64,000 nt of DNA from positions 2,693,856-2,757,855 of the forward strand of contig QVOM02000102.1 in assembly GCA_003586115.2 (NCBI GenBank), written 5' to 3'. Below are positions 1 to 10,554 of the stretch, piece after piece. Position 1 is the first letter of the stretch, and the number at the start of each line of letters is the position of its first letter. Source of the stretch: Salvator merianae. Lineage: Eukaryota; Chordata; Lepidosauria; Squamata; Teiidae. Made by a program: the position numbers and the translations under genes. The notes under the pieces are model-generated. The model made no database searches. It was not told where the DNA came from and saw nothing but the letters and a program-made list of their open reading frames with translations.

Positions 1-322
1 CCCAGACTTGGACCAGGATATCAGTGAGTTCCCGGTCAGTCTGTGACACTACCTGACTACATCAGATGCACTGATAAATAATGTTCCAGATGTTCTCAAC
101 TTGATTAAGGTCTGGGCAATGTGAGGGCCAGTCAATGGCATCAATGCCTTCATCATCCAGGAACTGCCTACACACTCAGGCCATGTGAGGTCAGGAATTG
201 AGCTGCACCAGGAGGAACCCAGAGTTCACTACACCAGCATACATTCTGACAATAGCTCTAAGGATTTTATCCTGGTACCTAACAGCAGTCAAGATACCAT
301 TGGCTATCATAAGGAGGTTTGT

Positions 323-1048
323 GGGCCTGTTTGCACTTAGCAAAAGATGAGCTTCGGGGCGCACGCTAGTACGGAGCTTCTGCACTTCCGTCTGGCCCAA
401 GCTCACCCGAAATTCCCCCACACTCACCCAATGCTTACCGGAACCCAACCAGCGGTGGTGAGGAAGTTTGCAGTCCGCATCCCCACCAATGCGATTGGGT
501 TCGGTTCTGGTAAGCATTCATCCGCACTTACCCGGCGGCAGCCATCTTCTGGGTGATCAGCCTGCCCATCATGCACTGCGTGACCATGTGATCATGCAGT
601 GCATGATGGGCAATGGAGTCCACCGCTTCGCATGAGGCTCCAATGGACCCCACGCCGCTGCGATCGGGCCAGGGATGCTAGACGAGGTGGCGCTGCACCC
701 CGTCCGGCGTTCTGGTGCCCGATCGCGGGCGTGAATGGTGGTCGCTGCGGCAGCAGCCTACAAAGCATCAGGCTGCTGCCAAGGCGACCGGGAGGCCCAT
801 GAGGCGCACCATGATGACATCATCACTGCGCAGGCCTCCCGGTCGCCATGGCAGCAGCCTGATGCTTGCTGGCCACTGTTGTGGTGAGCATCGGGCTGGA
901 TAATGGTGTTCGCACTGGCGAACGCCATTATCCAGCTTGGTGTGTGTTTTCCGGCCCCATAGTGCAGACGGTGTCTGCACGATGGGGTCTGTTCCATGCT
1001 AGACTGGGCTAATTAGCCCAGTCTAGCATGGAAGGTGTGAACAGGCCC
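323..1048. mobile_element. Family M inverted-repeat element, copy A (inside Tc1)
   Basis: A 726-bp element bounded by GGGCCTGTTTGCAC on the left and GTGTGAACAGGCCC on the right, with TGT directly flanking both ends (320-322 and 1049-1051). Removing the element plus one TGT restores a continuous Tc1 transposase reading frame across the join, so the empty site is confirmed from the sequence itself. No transposase is visible, so it is non-autonomous. A 3-bp duplication suggests a PIF/Harbinger-like or other 3-bp-target superfamily; TGT is not the usual TWA, so this is tentative. It is CpG-rich and so probably younger than its host. Related copies lie near 1.8, 26.6, 40.9, 47.4, 47.9 and 50.3 kb. 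Confidence 0.75.
564..611. repeat. 16-bp perfect inverted repeat at the centre of copy A
   Basis: GCCCATCATGCACTGC at 564-579 is exactly mirrored by GCAGTGCATGATGGGC at 596-611 around a 16-bp spacer, and partial symmetry continues inward. It lies where two half-elements meet head to head: sequence left of it matches, inverted, the unit at 47440-47708, and sequence right of it matches the unit at 47878-48329. Confidence 0.8.
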
Positions 1049-1756
1049 TGTGCAACCCTTCAAGGATATTCCTCACCAGACTATTACTGATCCACCACCA
1101 AATTGATGTTGTAGGCAACATACTGTTCACTACAGTGTCTCAAGACTTTCACATCTGTCAAATGTGTTCAGTGTGAACCTGCTCTCATCTGTGAAGAGAA
1201 CAAGGCATCGATGGCAGACCTGCCAATTCTAGTGTTCTCTGATGAATTGTGCCAAACTATGAGCACAGGCACCACTACAGGATATCAGGCCCTTAGGCTA
1301 CGCTCACAGAGTCTGTTTCTGATGGTTTAGTCAGAAACCTGCACACCAGTAGCCAATTGGAGGTCATTTTGGAGGGCTCTGGCAGTGTTCCTCCTGTTCC
1401 TCATTGCACAAAGAAGAAGATCCCAGACCTAATGTTGGGTTGATGTCCTTCTATGGCCCTGTCCAGCTGTCCTCATGTAATGGGTCATGTCCTGGAATCT
1501 GATCCATCTTTTTGGGACTGTGCTGGGACACACATTATACCTTCTTGCAACAGCATGTATGGATATGCTATCGTAGAGCAGCTGGACTTCCTGTGCCACC
1601 TGAATGGACTGCAGTCACCACCCCATGCTTTTAGTAGTGGCAAGTTCCAACCCTTCATTTGGCATGACTTTCCCTGCTCAGTTATAGTGAACAGATGAAA
1701 GGTAAACAACTGGATTCAACAACCTTCTATGAGGCTGAAGAAATAATCAACACTGA

Positions 1757-2475
1757 GGGCGTAATCACACTTGCAACTAGTAAGTATCAAGGATGCTTGC
1801 TATCCAAGTGCTTCCATACTTGGTGGAGTCCCAAGTGACTGGGAGCAAGCTTCATCTACTCCTGATTGCAGACACCAGTGGGGCACTAATTAGTGTTCCA
1901 CAACCCTACCAGGAATTCATAGTGAGCTCCTGGTAAGGTGTGTTTGCACCTACCTGTGGTGTCCTGCTCCAGGCCAGTGTGAAACCCAACTGGGTTATTG
2001 CACAGCCTAATTACATATGTCTAATGGCAGGGCCATGAACAGCCCATCACACAGGCATGATCAGCCAGTTGTGTCCATGCACTGTGCAGGCCTGCCAGTT
2101 GCCATGACAGTGGCCAGATGCTTGCTGACTGCTACTGTAGCAACAATCAGGGCCACACCCAATTGGGCACCACAAGGCTGGATTGGGCATCATGTGGCCT
2201 GATCTGGCATTGTAGGCCCAATCAGGACATTATGTGGGCCCAGTTGCGCCTGCATGATGGGGCAGGCCTGACTGAATCATCATGCATGTATGTCCATGCA
2301 TGCAGCACTGTAGCTGGTCACCATGGCCATGCTGTGGTAAGGATCGGACATGGCTACTGGTGTTTGTACCATGAACACCAGTAACCAGCTTCAGGTAAAT
2401 TTATACGCCCCGTAGTGTGCATGGTGCCCACACTTTGGGGTCCAATCCACTTTAGAATGGGATAATTATCTGGTT
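1757..2475. mobile_element. Family M element, old copy B
   Basis: The left end (GGGCGTAATCACACTTGCAACTAG-like) aligns to the inverted end of the 47.7-kb copy, including the following CAAGGATGCTTGCTA block. The interior (near 2300-2450, ending in a CACTTTAGAATGGGATAATTA-like block) matches the right half of copy A. CpG sites are mostly lost and the right terminal repeat is not recognisable, so the right limit is approximate. It lies just beyond the start of the Tc1 pseudogene. Confidence 0.6.
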
Positions 2476-3243
2476 GAAAGCCATCGTGAAAAATCCTAAG
2501 ATTTGGTCCCTTTTAAACCAAACCACTTCAAATGGAAACAAATGCCTCAGCACTCCACTAAAGAAAAGCAATTAAAATGACAAGCTGCTTTCAATATTAT
2601 GGAGTAACACAGGTTATTTTCAAAGGAGTGTATTTTTTCTGCACATTTCTGCTGTTCTGGACAAAGACATAAATGACAGCCTGACTAGCTGGCTGCGGGA
2701 AACACTATGGAGGAACGTAGTTTGCTTCCGAAGGAACAAGCCTTGCACTTAATGTTTGCATTTTTCTACTCCTCTCTTGTTCCAGATGAGGAAGCAAACA
2801 TTTGTTATCATCTAGTTGCTTCAAATTGCTGATGTGCACTGTTGAGTTTGTGCAAGTATTGTTGGAAGATCATATTTGCAGAAGAAAATATAGAGGGGAA
2901 AAAAATAAGGAAAATAATAACAGAGAGATACTGGGAGAGAGAGTATACAACATATGTTCAGTGGAAGGGAGAGATGTAGAGTTTAAAATTCTTGGATTGA
3001 AAAATGATTGACAGAGCACTTTTGAATACAGACTAGTCTAATCATTGATTTTGGATATTGAAATTGTGTTTTTCTTCACTTAAAGCTGAATTGAGAGTTA
3101 ATAATGAATGTAATTTAAGGTGTCTATGTAATTGTCCTACTGATATAATGCTGTACTGCAATAGGAATATTTGGCAATATGTTCTAAACATGCTTGTATG
3201 TATACTACAAGAACTGATTTAAGTTAAATAGAACTGAAGCATT
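2476..3243. other. Unassigned sequence
   Basis: AT-rich sequence with no recognisable gene or repeat. Short open frames here show no family resemblance. Confidence 0.5.
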
Positions 3244-3262
3244 AAGAATCATTATGCAGTAA

Positions 3263-4016
3263 GGCCAATATAGAGGAATAGGATATTAAAAGGTATATTG
3301 ATGAAATTGGGTTTTTTAAAAACAATAAAGTCAAAGAACAAATAAAATTTATTAGTAAGTAGTATACAACCCCTTGTCAGTTATCTCATATGATTCCAAA
3401 CTTTAGTTCAGAGTGTTGGGCTAGATGTGGAGATAGAGGAACATATTTACATATCTGGTGGGAATGTACAGCTGCAAGGAAATTTTGGGGAAAAAATGGT
3501 AAGGAAATTAATAAAATAATTCATATTAGGATAGTCTGGTCAAAAGAAATATGTTTACTGTATAAATTTGATAGTCAAATAATTGATGATGACAAGTACT
3601 TAGTTAAAAATTTGCTGATGACAGTGAAGCCAGTAATAACCAAAAACTGGAAAACCCCGAGAAACAGAAAGTTAAAGGAGTGGTATGCATATATAAGTGA
3701 ACCAATGATGTTAGATTTTATAAGGGAAAAAAATAATGAAATATATGGGAAACAGCATCACAGTCAGCTGTACAAGTATGGTCAAGATGATTACCCATCT
3801 CCATCAACAAATGGGAAATCCAGCAATTCAAGGAACAAGCAACACAATCACACATTTGGACAGAAATGGATTATAAAGGACAGTTGAAGAGCCACAAGCC
3901 TGATCTACCCATTTAGAATAAGAGGGAAGGGAGGTGGAGGTTTTATTTTTAATTTGCCAATTTTCATTTATTATTGTATACAGAATTATTTAAATAAAGT
4001 ATTTTTTTTTAAAAAA
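3263..4016 (+). mobile_element. 5'-truncated L1 LINE with 19-bp target duplication
   Basis: A 754-bp 3' fragment of an L1 retrotransposon ending in an AATAAAG signal and an A-rich tail. It is flanked by an exact 19-bp direct repeat, AAGAATCATTATGCAGTAA, at 3244-3262 and 4017-4035, the hallmark of target-primed reverse transcription. It carries the ORF2 C-terminus described separately. It is a different L1 subfamily from the full-length copy at 13.5-19.2 kb, since the shared cysteine-motif regions differ at many residues. Confidence 0.88.
3390..3887 (+). pseudogene. L1 ORF2 C-terminal fragment
   Basis: An open frame of 165 codons holding the extreme C-terminal domain of L1 ORF2p. It contains the conserved CysHis motif of this region (CWARCGDRGTYLHIWWEC, residues about 9-26), with the diagnostic GT-x-x-H-x-WWEC core. 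The endonuclease and reverse transcriptase domains are missing because of 5' truncation. The annotated Met is an internal codon, not a true start. Confidence 0.85.
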
Positions 4017-4035
4017 AAGAATCATTATGCAGTAA

Positions 4036-4940
4036 AAAGACTATAGTTCCTTAAAAACATAATATAATATTAATAGGGTGAATTTAGAATTACATATTAA
4101 ATATGTTAATATAAATGCATAATACTATATAGAGATACATTATGTTTGTCTAATAGTAAATGTACATATGTTTTTATCAAGTACTCCAAGTAAGAGCACT
4201 AAAGTACTGACCACGTTACATAATGGTTATGAATCTGCACTTAAAAGTTGACATAATATTGTATAATATATCCAGTTAAGGTATTCCTAGGTTAACTTAA
4301 TAAAAATAACAATGTTTGTTGTTGTTGCTGCTGTTATTTCTATCCTATGCTATATCTGAAGCTCGCAGGGTGGGTCACAATAAAATAGCTATAAAAATGC
4401 ATAAGTAATAATGTAAGTAATTTATAATATTTATTATATGTCTAAACATATACTCAAAATTATAAACCTTCTAGTGTATAAAGATTTAGGAGGGATCAAG
4501 AATGTATAGAACTCTATATAGGCTAAGTTATAAAATGACAAATCAATGGTGATGTGATACATTTTTTTTTTTTTTTTTTTTTTTAGGAGTTATAATAGAT
4601 AACCCAGTTATTACACCAACAAGGTTGAGCTGGCAAAGCTTTGGTTTTAGTTTCACAGCTTTTGACAGTGTGAGAGGCAGTAATGGGGGTTTTATCTGGA
4701 AGAAGACTTACAGCGACTCTGAGAACCTTGAGCTGATTTTCACTGGTTTGCTACAGATAATTAACTATACTAAATAGGTATGATTCAAGATTTTTATTTT
4801 TTTTTGCAATTTGATATCCGGTGGTTTTGAGTTTCTTTTGAAGTCTCATGTCCATGCTTAGGGCTTAATTCTAGTTTTGCAAGCATGCGAAGCAGAATAA
4901 GCAGAATTATAAAACTAATGGATCTTTTCCTTGAAATTCA
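4036..4940. other. Unassigned AT-rich sequence with a poly-T tract
   Basis: No recognisable gene. It contains a run of about 22 T at 4563-4584, possibly the inverted tail of an old retroelement that I cannot delimit. Confidence 0.45.
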
Positions 4941-5426
4941 TCACTGTGTTAAGCACTATGGATGAACTTAAAGTTTTTTGTTTTGTTTTGTTTTAATGTT
5001 AAAGGTCTAAACTCAGATGTAAAATGAACAAAAGTTGAAAGGTTCCTACTAGGGATGTGCCGAAAACTTTCGACACCCTCGCCTTTCACACAAAAACAGC
5101 ATTTTCACTGTTTTCCTGCGAAGGGCGAAAACCCCATTTACTGCGAACGCGAAGAGTGAAAACTTACCTTTGCCTTCGCTGCCATTCATTGCTGCAGCAG
5201 CCTAGTAAAAGTTCTACTAAAGACAAAGGTGCCGAAAGTTTTCGCTGTGCTGGTGTCAGCAGTTGGTCAGTATATTTGACTGACTGCTACACCAGCCTAT
5301 TGGATGTCTCGCTTGCCTGCTGCCAGGAAAACAGGCATCCAATAGAGGTTTCTCTAATGGGACTGGGAGACAGATGAGCCGGAGGGTTCAAAAAGGGTGC
5401 GCGTGGTTCTACGGACAGTAAGTATT

Positions 5427-5510
5427 TTATTTTTACTTTACTTTACTTTACTTTACTTTACTTTGCTTTACTTTACTTTACTTTACTTTTTTTATTTTTA
5501 TTTTACTTGT
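5427..5510. repeat. (TTTAC)n microsatellite
   Basis: About a dozen tandem TTTAC units, with one TTTGC variant and degenerate T-rich ends, inside hAT element 1. Confidence 0.85.
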
Positions 5511-5582
5511 GTGTTTGGGGGGATGAAGGGGCTTTTCTTTTTTATTTTATTTGTGTGTCGGGGGTGTGCAGGGTGTAGGGGT

Positions 5583-5723
5583 GACACATGGCTTCATTGG
5601 CAGCAGTTGCCCAGCCTGCTGTGCCCATTCACCCTTAAAGATATGAACTGCCACCATATCTTTAAGGGTGGATGAGTGCAGAGACGGTGGGCTGGCCAGT
5701 GACTGGCAATGAAGCCATGTGTG
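5583..5723. repeat. Imperfect hairpin, about 140 bp, inside hAT element 1
   Basis: The outer arms CACATGGCTTCATTG / CAATGAAGCCATGTG and inner arms CACCCTTAAAGATAT / ATATCTTTAAGGGTG face each other around a short centre near 5645-5655. The stem is interrupted by bulges. Confidence 0.75.
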
Positions 5724-6143
5724 AAAGGCATCACAGCAAAAGCGAAGCAGGCATCTTTCGTTGTGGGTTTTTCATGCGAAAACTCACTTTGTCGGCTTTG
5801 CTTCGCTGCGAAGCGAAAAGACAAAATGCGCGCAAAGCACATCCCTAGTTCCTACTTAGGAAGTGAAAAATGATTTGCTTCCTCCAAGAGACACACCAAT
5901 CGAAAAAGAAAGTTAAAAAGGTCTTGAGGCATCCTAAATTTGAAATACAGTTATCATCCCGAGATACCTTAAAATTCAGAGGCATGCCTATTATAACCCA
6001 TCCTTGTATATCAGACTCTGTTCAAGAAATATAGTCCCCCTTGCTGAGAGTTTTATAGGATCCACATTTTTCAAACTGGACAGACACAAACGTCTGTCAC
6101 TGGTGGTTCACAAATCTATATTTCTTTATAAGTTAGTAATAAC

Positions 6144-6336
6144 CAGTGACGGCTGATCTCTTTAAGCACAGGTGTTCTCATGTCATTGGAAGGGGAAGAT
6201 TACTGGCCGTGAAAACACGCCCCTCCCTGTGTGAGTCTTGCAGCTGCCTGCTGCCGCAAAACACAGATCCCGCAGCCAATGATCTTCCCTTCCAGTGACA
6301 TGCAAACACCATGTTTAAAGCGATAAGCCATCACTG
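6144..6336. mobile_element. hAT MITE, 193 bp
   Basis: Begins CAGTGACGGCTGATC and ends with the complement GATAAGCCATCACTG; the arms are complementary for about 60 bp with mismatches. The flanks GTAATAAC and GTAGTAAC match at 7 of 8 positions, giving an 8-bp target duplication. CAGTG-type ends are typical of one large hAT group. It has no coding capacity and is unrelated to the TAGGGATGTGC family. Confidence 0.78.
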
Positions 6337-6379
6337 GTAGTAACATAAGATTAAGTTAAACATTAATCTTTGATATTGA

Positions 6380-8177
6380 TATTTTATATATATATTAGAC
6401 ATGATACTGCATTTATTACTTGGTTTACGTATTGGTTATTTTACTGTACTGTAATAAATTTATGAAATATAAAATATATATATTTAAAAATAAGCCCTGT
6501 TTCTGTGTTTATCGATATATTACTCTTCAAAATTTCATTTATTTTCAGTCCTCTTTCTAAATATTTGTATTTTCATGCAATCCCACCACATATAATCCTA
6601 TTGTGCCACACATATGCCAGCTTTTGAAGATAAAATATGAATCATATTTAGTAATTGTCTCATTTTCCATATAGTCTATATCGTATTTTTAGAGAAAATT
6701 CTTTCATTTTATTTAAGATTTTCTATTTCTTTTTTTCATTTTATAATATCTTCCTATATTTTTCTCTACATTTCAAATAAACTGTTAACTATTTTATCTT
6801 TATTATTCTTTAATATTTTATATATTTTACAACTTATTCCATTACCTCCATTCAACTTATTTTTCATAACTTTTTCAAACTCATTTTTCACTATCCTTAT
6901 CATTCCTTTTATTTTATTATTTTCCAAAAATCTTTTAGCTTCTTTTATTATATCTAATCATTTCTACTAAGCATTAGTTCTAATTCTTTGTTACCATCTG
7001 TTTTCTTTCATTAAAGAAACTCTCCAAACATCTGCATTCTTAAAACAGAAAACAAAATAAAACAAAACCACAAAACATAATTAGGTTATTAATTAATATT
7101 ATTCCTTTACTTTTTATTTGTTCATCTGGACTGTATTTAGAATATTCCCCTACAAAAACCTTCTGCCAATATCTCCATTTAGTTATTGTAACCTTCACTG
7201 GACCACAAAATTGCTTATAATTATCACTTAACCTGTCAAATTCAAAGATATATTTTGCATATGATTCAATTGTCATTCTACTTTTACCCATTTATCTTTC
7301 CTCTTATATCACATATGTATTAATTTATTATAAAAATGCATTATGATATCCCTCTAACATTGGTACTGCACAATTTTCTTGATCATAAGACATATTTATT
7401 ACTATTTTTCTCACCCAAAATGTTTTATTGTTGGAGATTTATTCATTTATTTTCTTATCTTATGCTCTTAAAGCCTTAAAAGTATCATTTTAGGTAAACC
7501 CAGAAGTATCTATGTTATTTTGGGAATAATTATAATTTTCAATATCCTTAATTTGAATTATATAAATTAAATTCTGTTTTCCATCTTTAATATGTTTATT
7601 AATTTTATCTCGAATTAGTTATTAAACCTAATTTTGCTATATTTTTAGCGAGTTAATACTAAATATTTCTTTTTTTATCCCAGATTTTAATCCTGTTCTT
7701 ATCCTAATCTCTTTTTGTCCATTTGGAGGAGTGTTAAAATACAGAATCTCAGATTTACCTATGTTAATCTTCAAACCCAATGTTTCTTTAAATTTTCCAA
7801 TTATTTCTCTTATATTCTGTATCATCTTCTTTGGTTGTTGAATTACAATTAGAATATCATTTGCAAATAAGTTCGCTTTTATTTCTTCTTCTCCAATCTT
7901 ATCTTTTTTGCCAGACTTCAATAGCCATAGCAAACAGTGCAGGGGAGAGTGAAGCTCTAGTTTTCTACCATTAGAAAATTTGTTTGATTTAGATAATAGT
8001 CCATTAATTCTTATATTAGTTTCATCATCTGCATATATTTTTTTCATATTGTTCTGCATATATAATTTACTTGTCCAAATTGGTCACATATATAATTTAA
8101 ACAACTATGATTAGCATTAAGTCTACTGTATTCCTTTTTGGATCCACAATATATCTGATATATATATGTATATCATA

Positions 8178-8242
<65 letters not shown>

Positions 8243-10140
8243 CCATATTGATCTACATTAATAATACTTGGTAATACTTCTAATCTTTTTGCTCTATTTT
8301 TTATGAATATTTTACAATCTTGATTAGATAAATGTATTGATCTGTATGATCCCAGTTCTAAGGAATTCCTTTGTGATTTCCATAATGTAATAATTTCTGC
8401 TTTTTACCAAGAGTATGGGATTCTTTGGTACATTAATATTTCATTATATAATTCTTCAAGATGTGGAATAAGGATTTTACTAACATCATAATAGCATCAT
8501 AATAAGTCAAATCTTCATGTTCTATGTAGTTTCTGTTGTTTTAATTTAGTTATTATCAGATAACCAAATAGTTTTTGTTATATCCATAATTTGCATTCTG
8601 TTACTTATTGGTATTAAAGCATCTCCCAGAAAGGTAAAAGTTTTATATCTGGCCAACAAGCAAGTTGTGGACATGGTGCATGTCCAGCTTGCCATATATT
8701 TCTGTTAAATGCCATTTAGCTATATTTATTTCCTTTTCCCCTTTGTTATTATTACCCAACATTGCTTATTTATCTGCATTAAATTTTTGGATACATCCAT
8801 GTTTAAGTCTCCAGCTATTATCAGGCATCTTTCCATAAACTGAGTTTCAGCATTTTTTTAAAAAAAAAACCTTTAAGACCTTTATTGGGAGCAGAAGCAG
8901 ACACTAACATGACTAACTCACCATTTAACTAGTCCTTGATACATGTAAGCCTCCCTTCTACATCCTTTTCTTTTTACTTTCACACAAATGGAAATTAACA
9001 TTCTTATTTATTATAATTGTCACTCACCTTGATTTGTGTGTGCCCCTGGATTCAAATTGAAATAGCTTGCCCCCCCCATTTTTGTGAATATTCTGTAGCA
9101 TAGCCATCATTATTTTTTCATCTTTTAACAATTTAATTGTTCTGTATCATTTCAGTTTTGAACTTAAGCCATTTAGCTTAATAGAAATTGTTTATATCAC
9201 CCATTTCTTTTTCCCTTTCTTCTTTTAACCATACTCCAAATAGCTGCTATCCATCTCTGTTTCCCTTTTTCTATCTTCCCCTTCCTCTTTCCCTGCCGTC
9301 ATGATCACTGTCTGATTGCACGAGAACCTTCCGTTCAAATAGAGGAAAGATGGGGGAAAATAAAAAGTTCACCTCTAAACTATAGACCATTCCAGGCTGC
9401 ACTGCCCCCCTCCACGTTTCATATTATATCATAATTTTACCTTTATATCTTATATCTCTACCTCCCAATTAACCTCTTTAATACAAACAATAAAACAGAG
9501 TATCTCTATTCATTATGTCTCTGTAGCACTCATTTATCTAATCTACAATTACTGTTAGCTACATAATTTTATTAGTCTTTTACTCCCAATATTGGGAATT
9601 TCCAATTTTCTTTTGATTGAAAAGAATCTGTTTAATGTCCCTTTTCTTCTTATTTTCTTTCATTCTGTTCTTGTTAGTATTCTGTGTCTTTCTGGATTAT
9701 TCTTCCTCCTCTCCTTTTTCTCCCACATCATCCATTTCACTATTACAATACTACTCCTGATTTGGTTCCTGGGTGTTAACATTCAAGGTTTTCAGTAGAT
9801 GCTCAGAGTCCTCCCTATTTCTATTTAGCTTAGTACCATTTACCATCATAGAAAACTAAGATGATGGTTGGGAATACCCAAGTAAAGTGATATTTAATGG
9901 CCATGATATTTCATCCATATGCTTGTAACTGTGTATTTTGTTTCAAGTTTCTGGTGTCAAGTCTAAGTAAACTTTAATATTGTTTACTTCATAATCTAAT
10001 TCTGGTATTGCTCTCAGTTGTGGATGGTGCTGCATGCACATTCAGGACTGGGAATCAAATTATTTCATCCTTTGTCTTGAGCTAAGTTTATGGGCATTTT
10101 GGTGACACCTACCATCCTGTGGCTTTACAGCCTGGTAGTT
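6380..10140 (-). pseudogene. Decayed L1 LINE, minus strand
   Basis: Read on the minus strand, pieces of an L1 appear in order. An ORF1 C-terminal-like block lies near 9850-9980 (KVYLDLTPET). ORF2 endonuclease pieces lie near 8850-9050 (ASAPNKG and AGDLNMD, the APNKG and GDLN motifs). The reverse transcriptase palm lies at 7637-8059 (LFANDILIV, in place of the usual FADD, followed by LGLKINIGKSEIL). AT-rich sequence follows toward 6.4 kb. Numerous stops and frameshifts make it inactive. The FADD-to-FAND change removes a catalytic Asp. Both outer limits are approximate; I found no target duplication. The 5' half is less certain than the RT segment. Confidence 0.65.
8179..8238. repeat. (GT)n(AT)n microsatellite
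   Basis: A TG/GT dinucleotide run passes directly into an AT run inside the decayed L1. Confidence 0.9.
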
Positions 10141-10214
10141 CTTCACAGACACTGCAGGCATTATACATGGCAAAGTTAAATAGCATAAAGATATGAGTTG
10201 ATCCCTGCTAGGCC

Positions 10215-10554
10215 TAGAGATGTGTACAAACTGAATTTGTGCGCTTGGTTCACCATTGAACTAAACATCTATTTGTTTGATTTGGTGGCAAACTATATAA
10301 TCAAATATCTAGTTGATTGCATTCAATTTCAAATTGGTTGAAAAACAAGAAATACCTTTCTTCTATTGGAAAAAAAAAACTTTTCAAAGCAAAAAACAGC
10401 AGATGTGAACAGTTTAATTGAATAGTTCATGTGCACAAGAGGGGAACTGTTTCAGTTTGATCAAGTGTTAGGTTATTCAATCAGCTAGACATTTGGTTTG
10501 ATATGAATATCTGCAAACCGAACCATCAAATTGAATGCTTATACCATATCTCTA
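10215..10554. mobile_element. Old hAT-like element of the TAGGGATGTGC family
   Basis: The ends TAGAGATGTG and CATATCTCTA resemble the family termini after decay, and the interior repeats AAACTGAATTTG / CAAATTGAATG-like motifs as in the 54.8-kb copy. No clear duplication remains. Assignment rests on end similarity. Confidence 0.5.

Larger units (their letters stand above)
1..1735 (-). pseudogene. Tc1-like transposase pseudogene, split by a MITE
   Basis: This is a decayed Tc1/mariner transposase (DDE type, cut-and-paste transposition) read on the minus strand; the window edge removes its last residues. From N to C terminus I can read a helix-turn-helix region (near 1480-1600, CPSTVPKRWIRFQ), a linker (near 1340-1420, TARALQNDLQLATGVQVSD), the first catalytic block (near 1180, FTDESRFTL), GGGSVIVW (near 1100), and after the insertion NGILTAVRYQDKILRAIVR (near 245-305) and DWPSHCPDLNQVENIW (near 90-140). 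The last block is the second Asp with the downstream NPIE-like motif. About 1.0 kb remains once the insertion at 323-1048 is removed, close to the family's usual 340 residues. Several stops and frameshifts make it non-functional. Family assignment is firm; subfamily is not determined. Confidence 0.88.
5050..5847. mobile_element. Non-autonomous hAT element 1 (798 bp)
   Basis: The ends are TAGGGATGTGC and GCACATCCCTA, flanked by an exact 8-bp duplication GTTCCTAC (5042-5049 and 5848-5855). An 8-bp duplication with short inverted ends is characteristic of the hAT superfamily. Both subterminal regions are dense in CGAAA/TTTCG motifs, plausible transposase-binding sites. No transposase-like frame is seen. 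The interior holds a TTTAC microsatellite and a long imperfect hairpin. It is inserted into an L1 endonuclease fragment. Confidence 0.88.
4941..6135 (+). pseudogene. L1 ORF2 endonuclease N-terminal fragment, split by a hAT
   Basis: Joining the sequence left of 5050 to that right of 5855 gives a decayed start of L1 ORF2: a LNVNGLN-like block near 5010, then ICFLQETHQSKKKVKK near 5872-5920, the conserved LQETH motif of the APE-type endonuclease. It runs to about 6130 with stops and frameshifts. The 798-bp hAT element and its 8-bp duplication account for the gap. Its outer limits are approximate. Confidence 0.55.
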
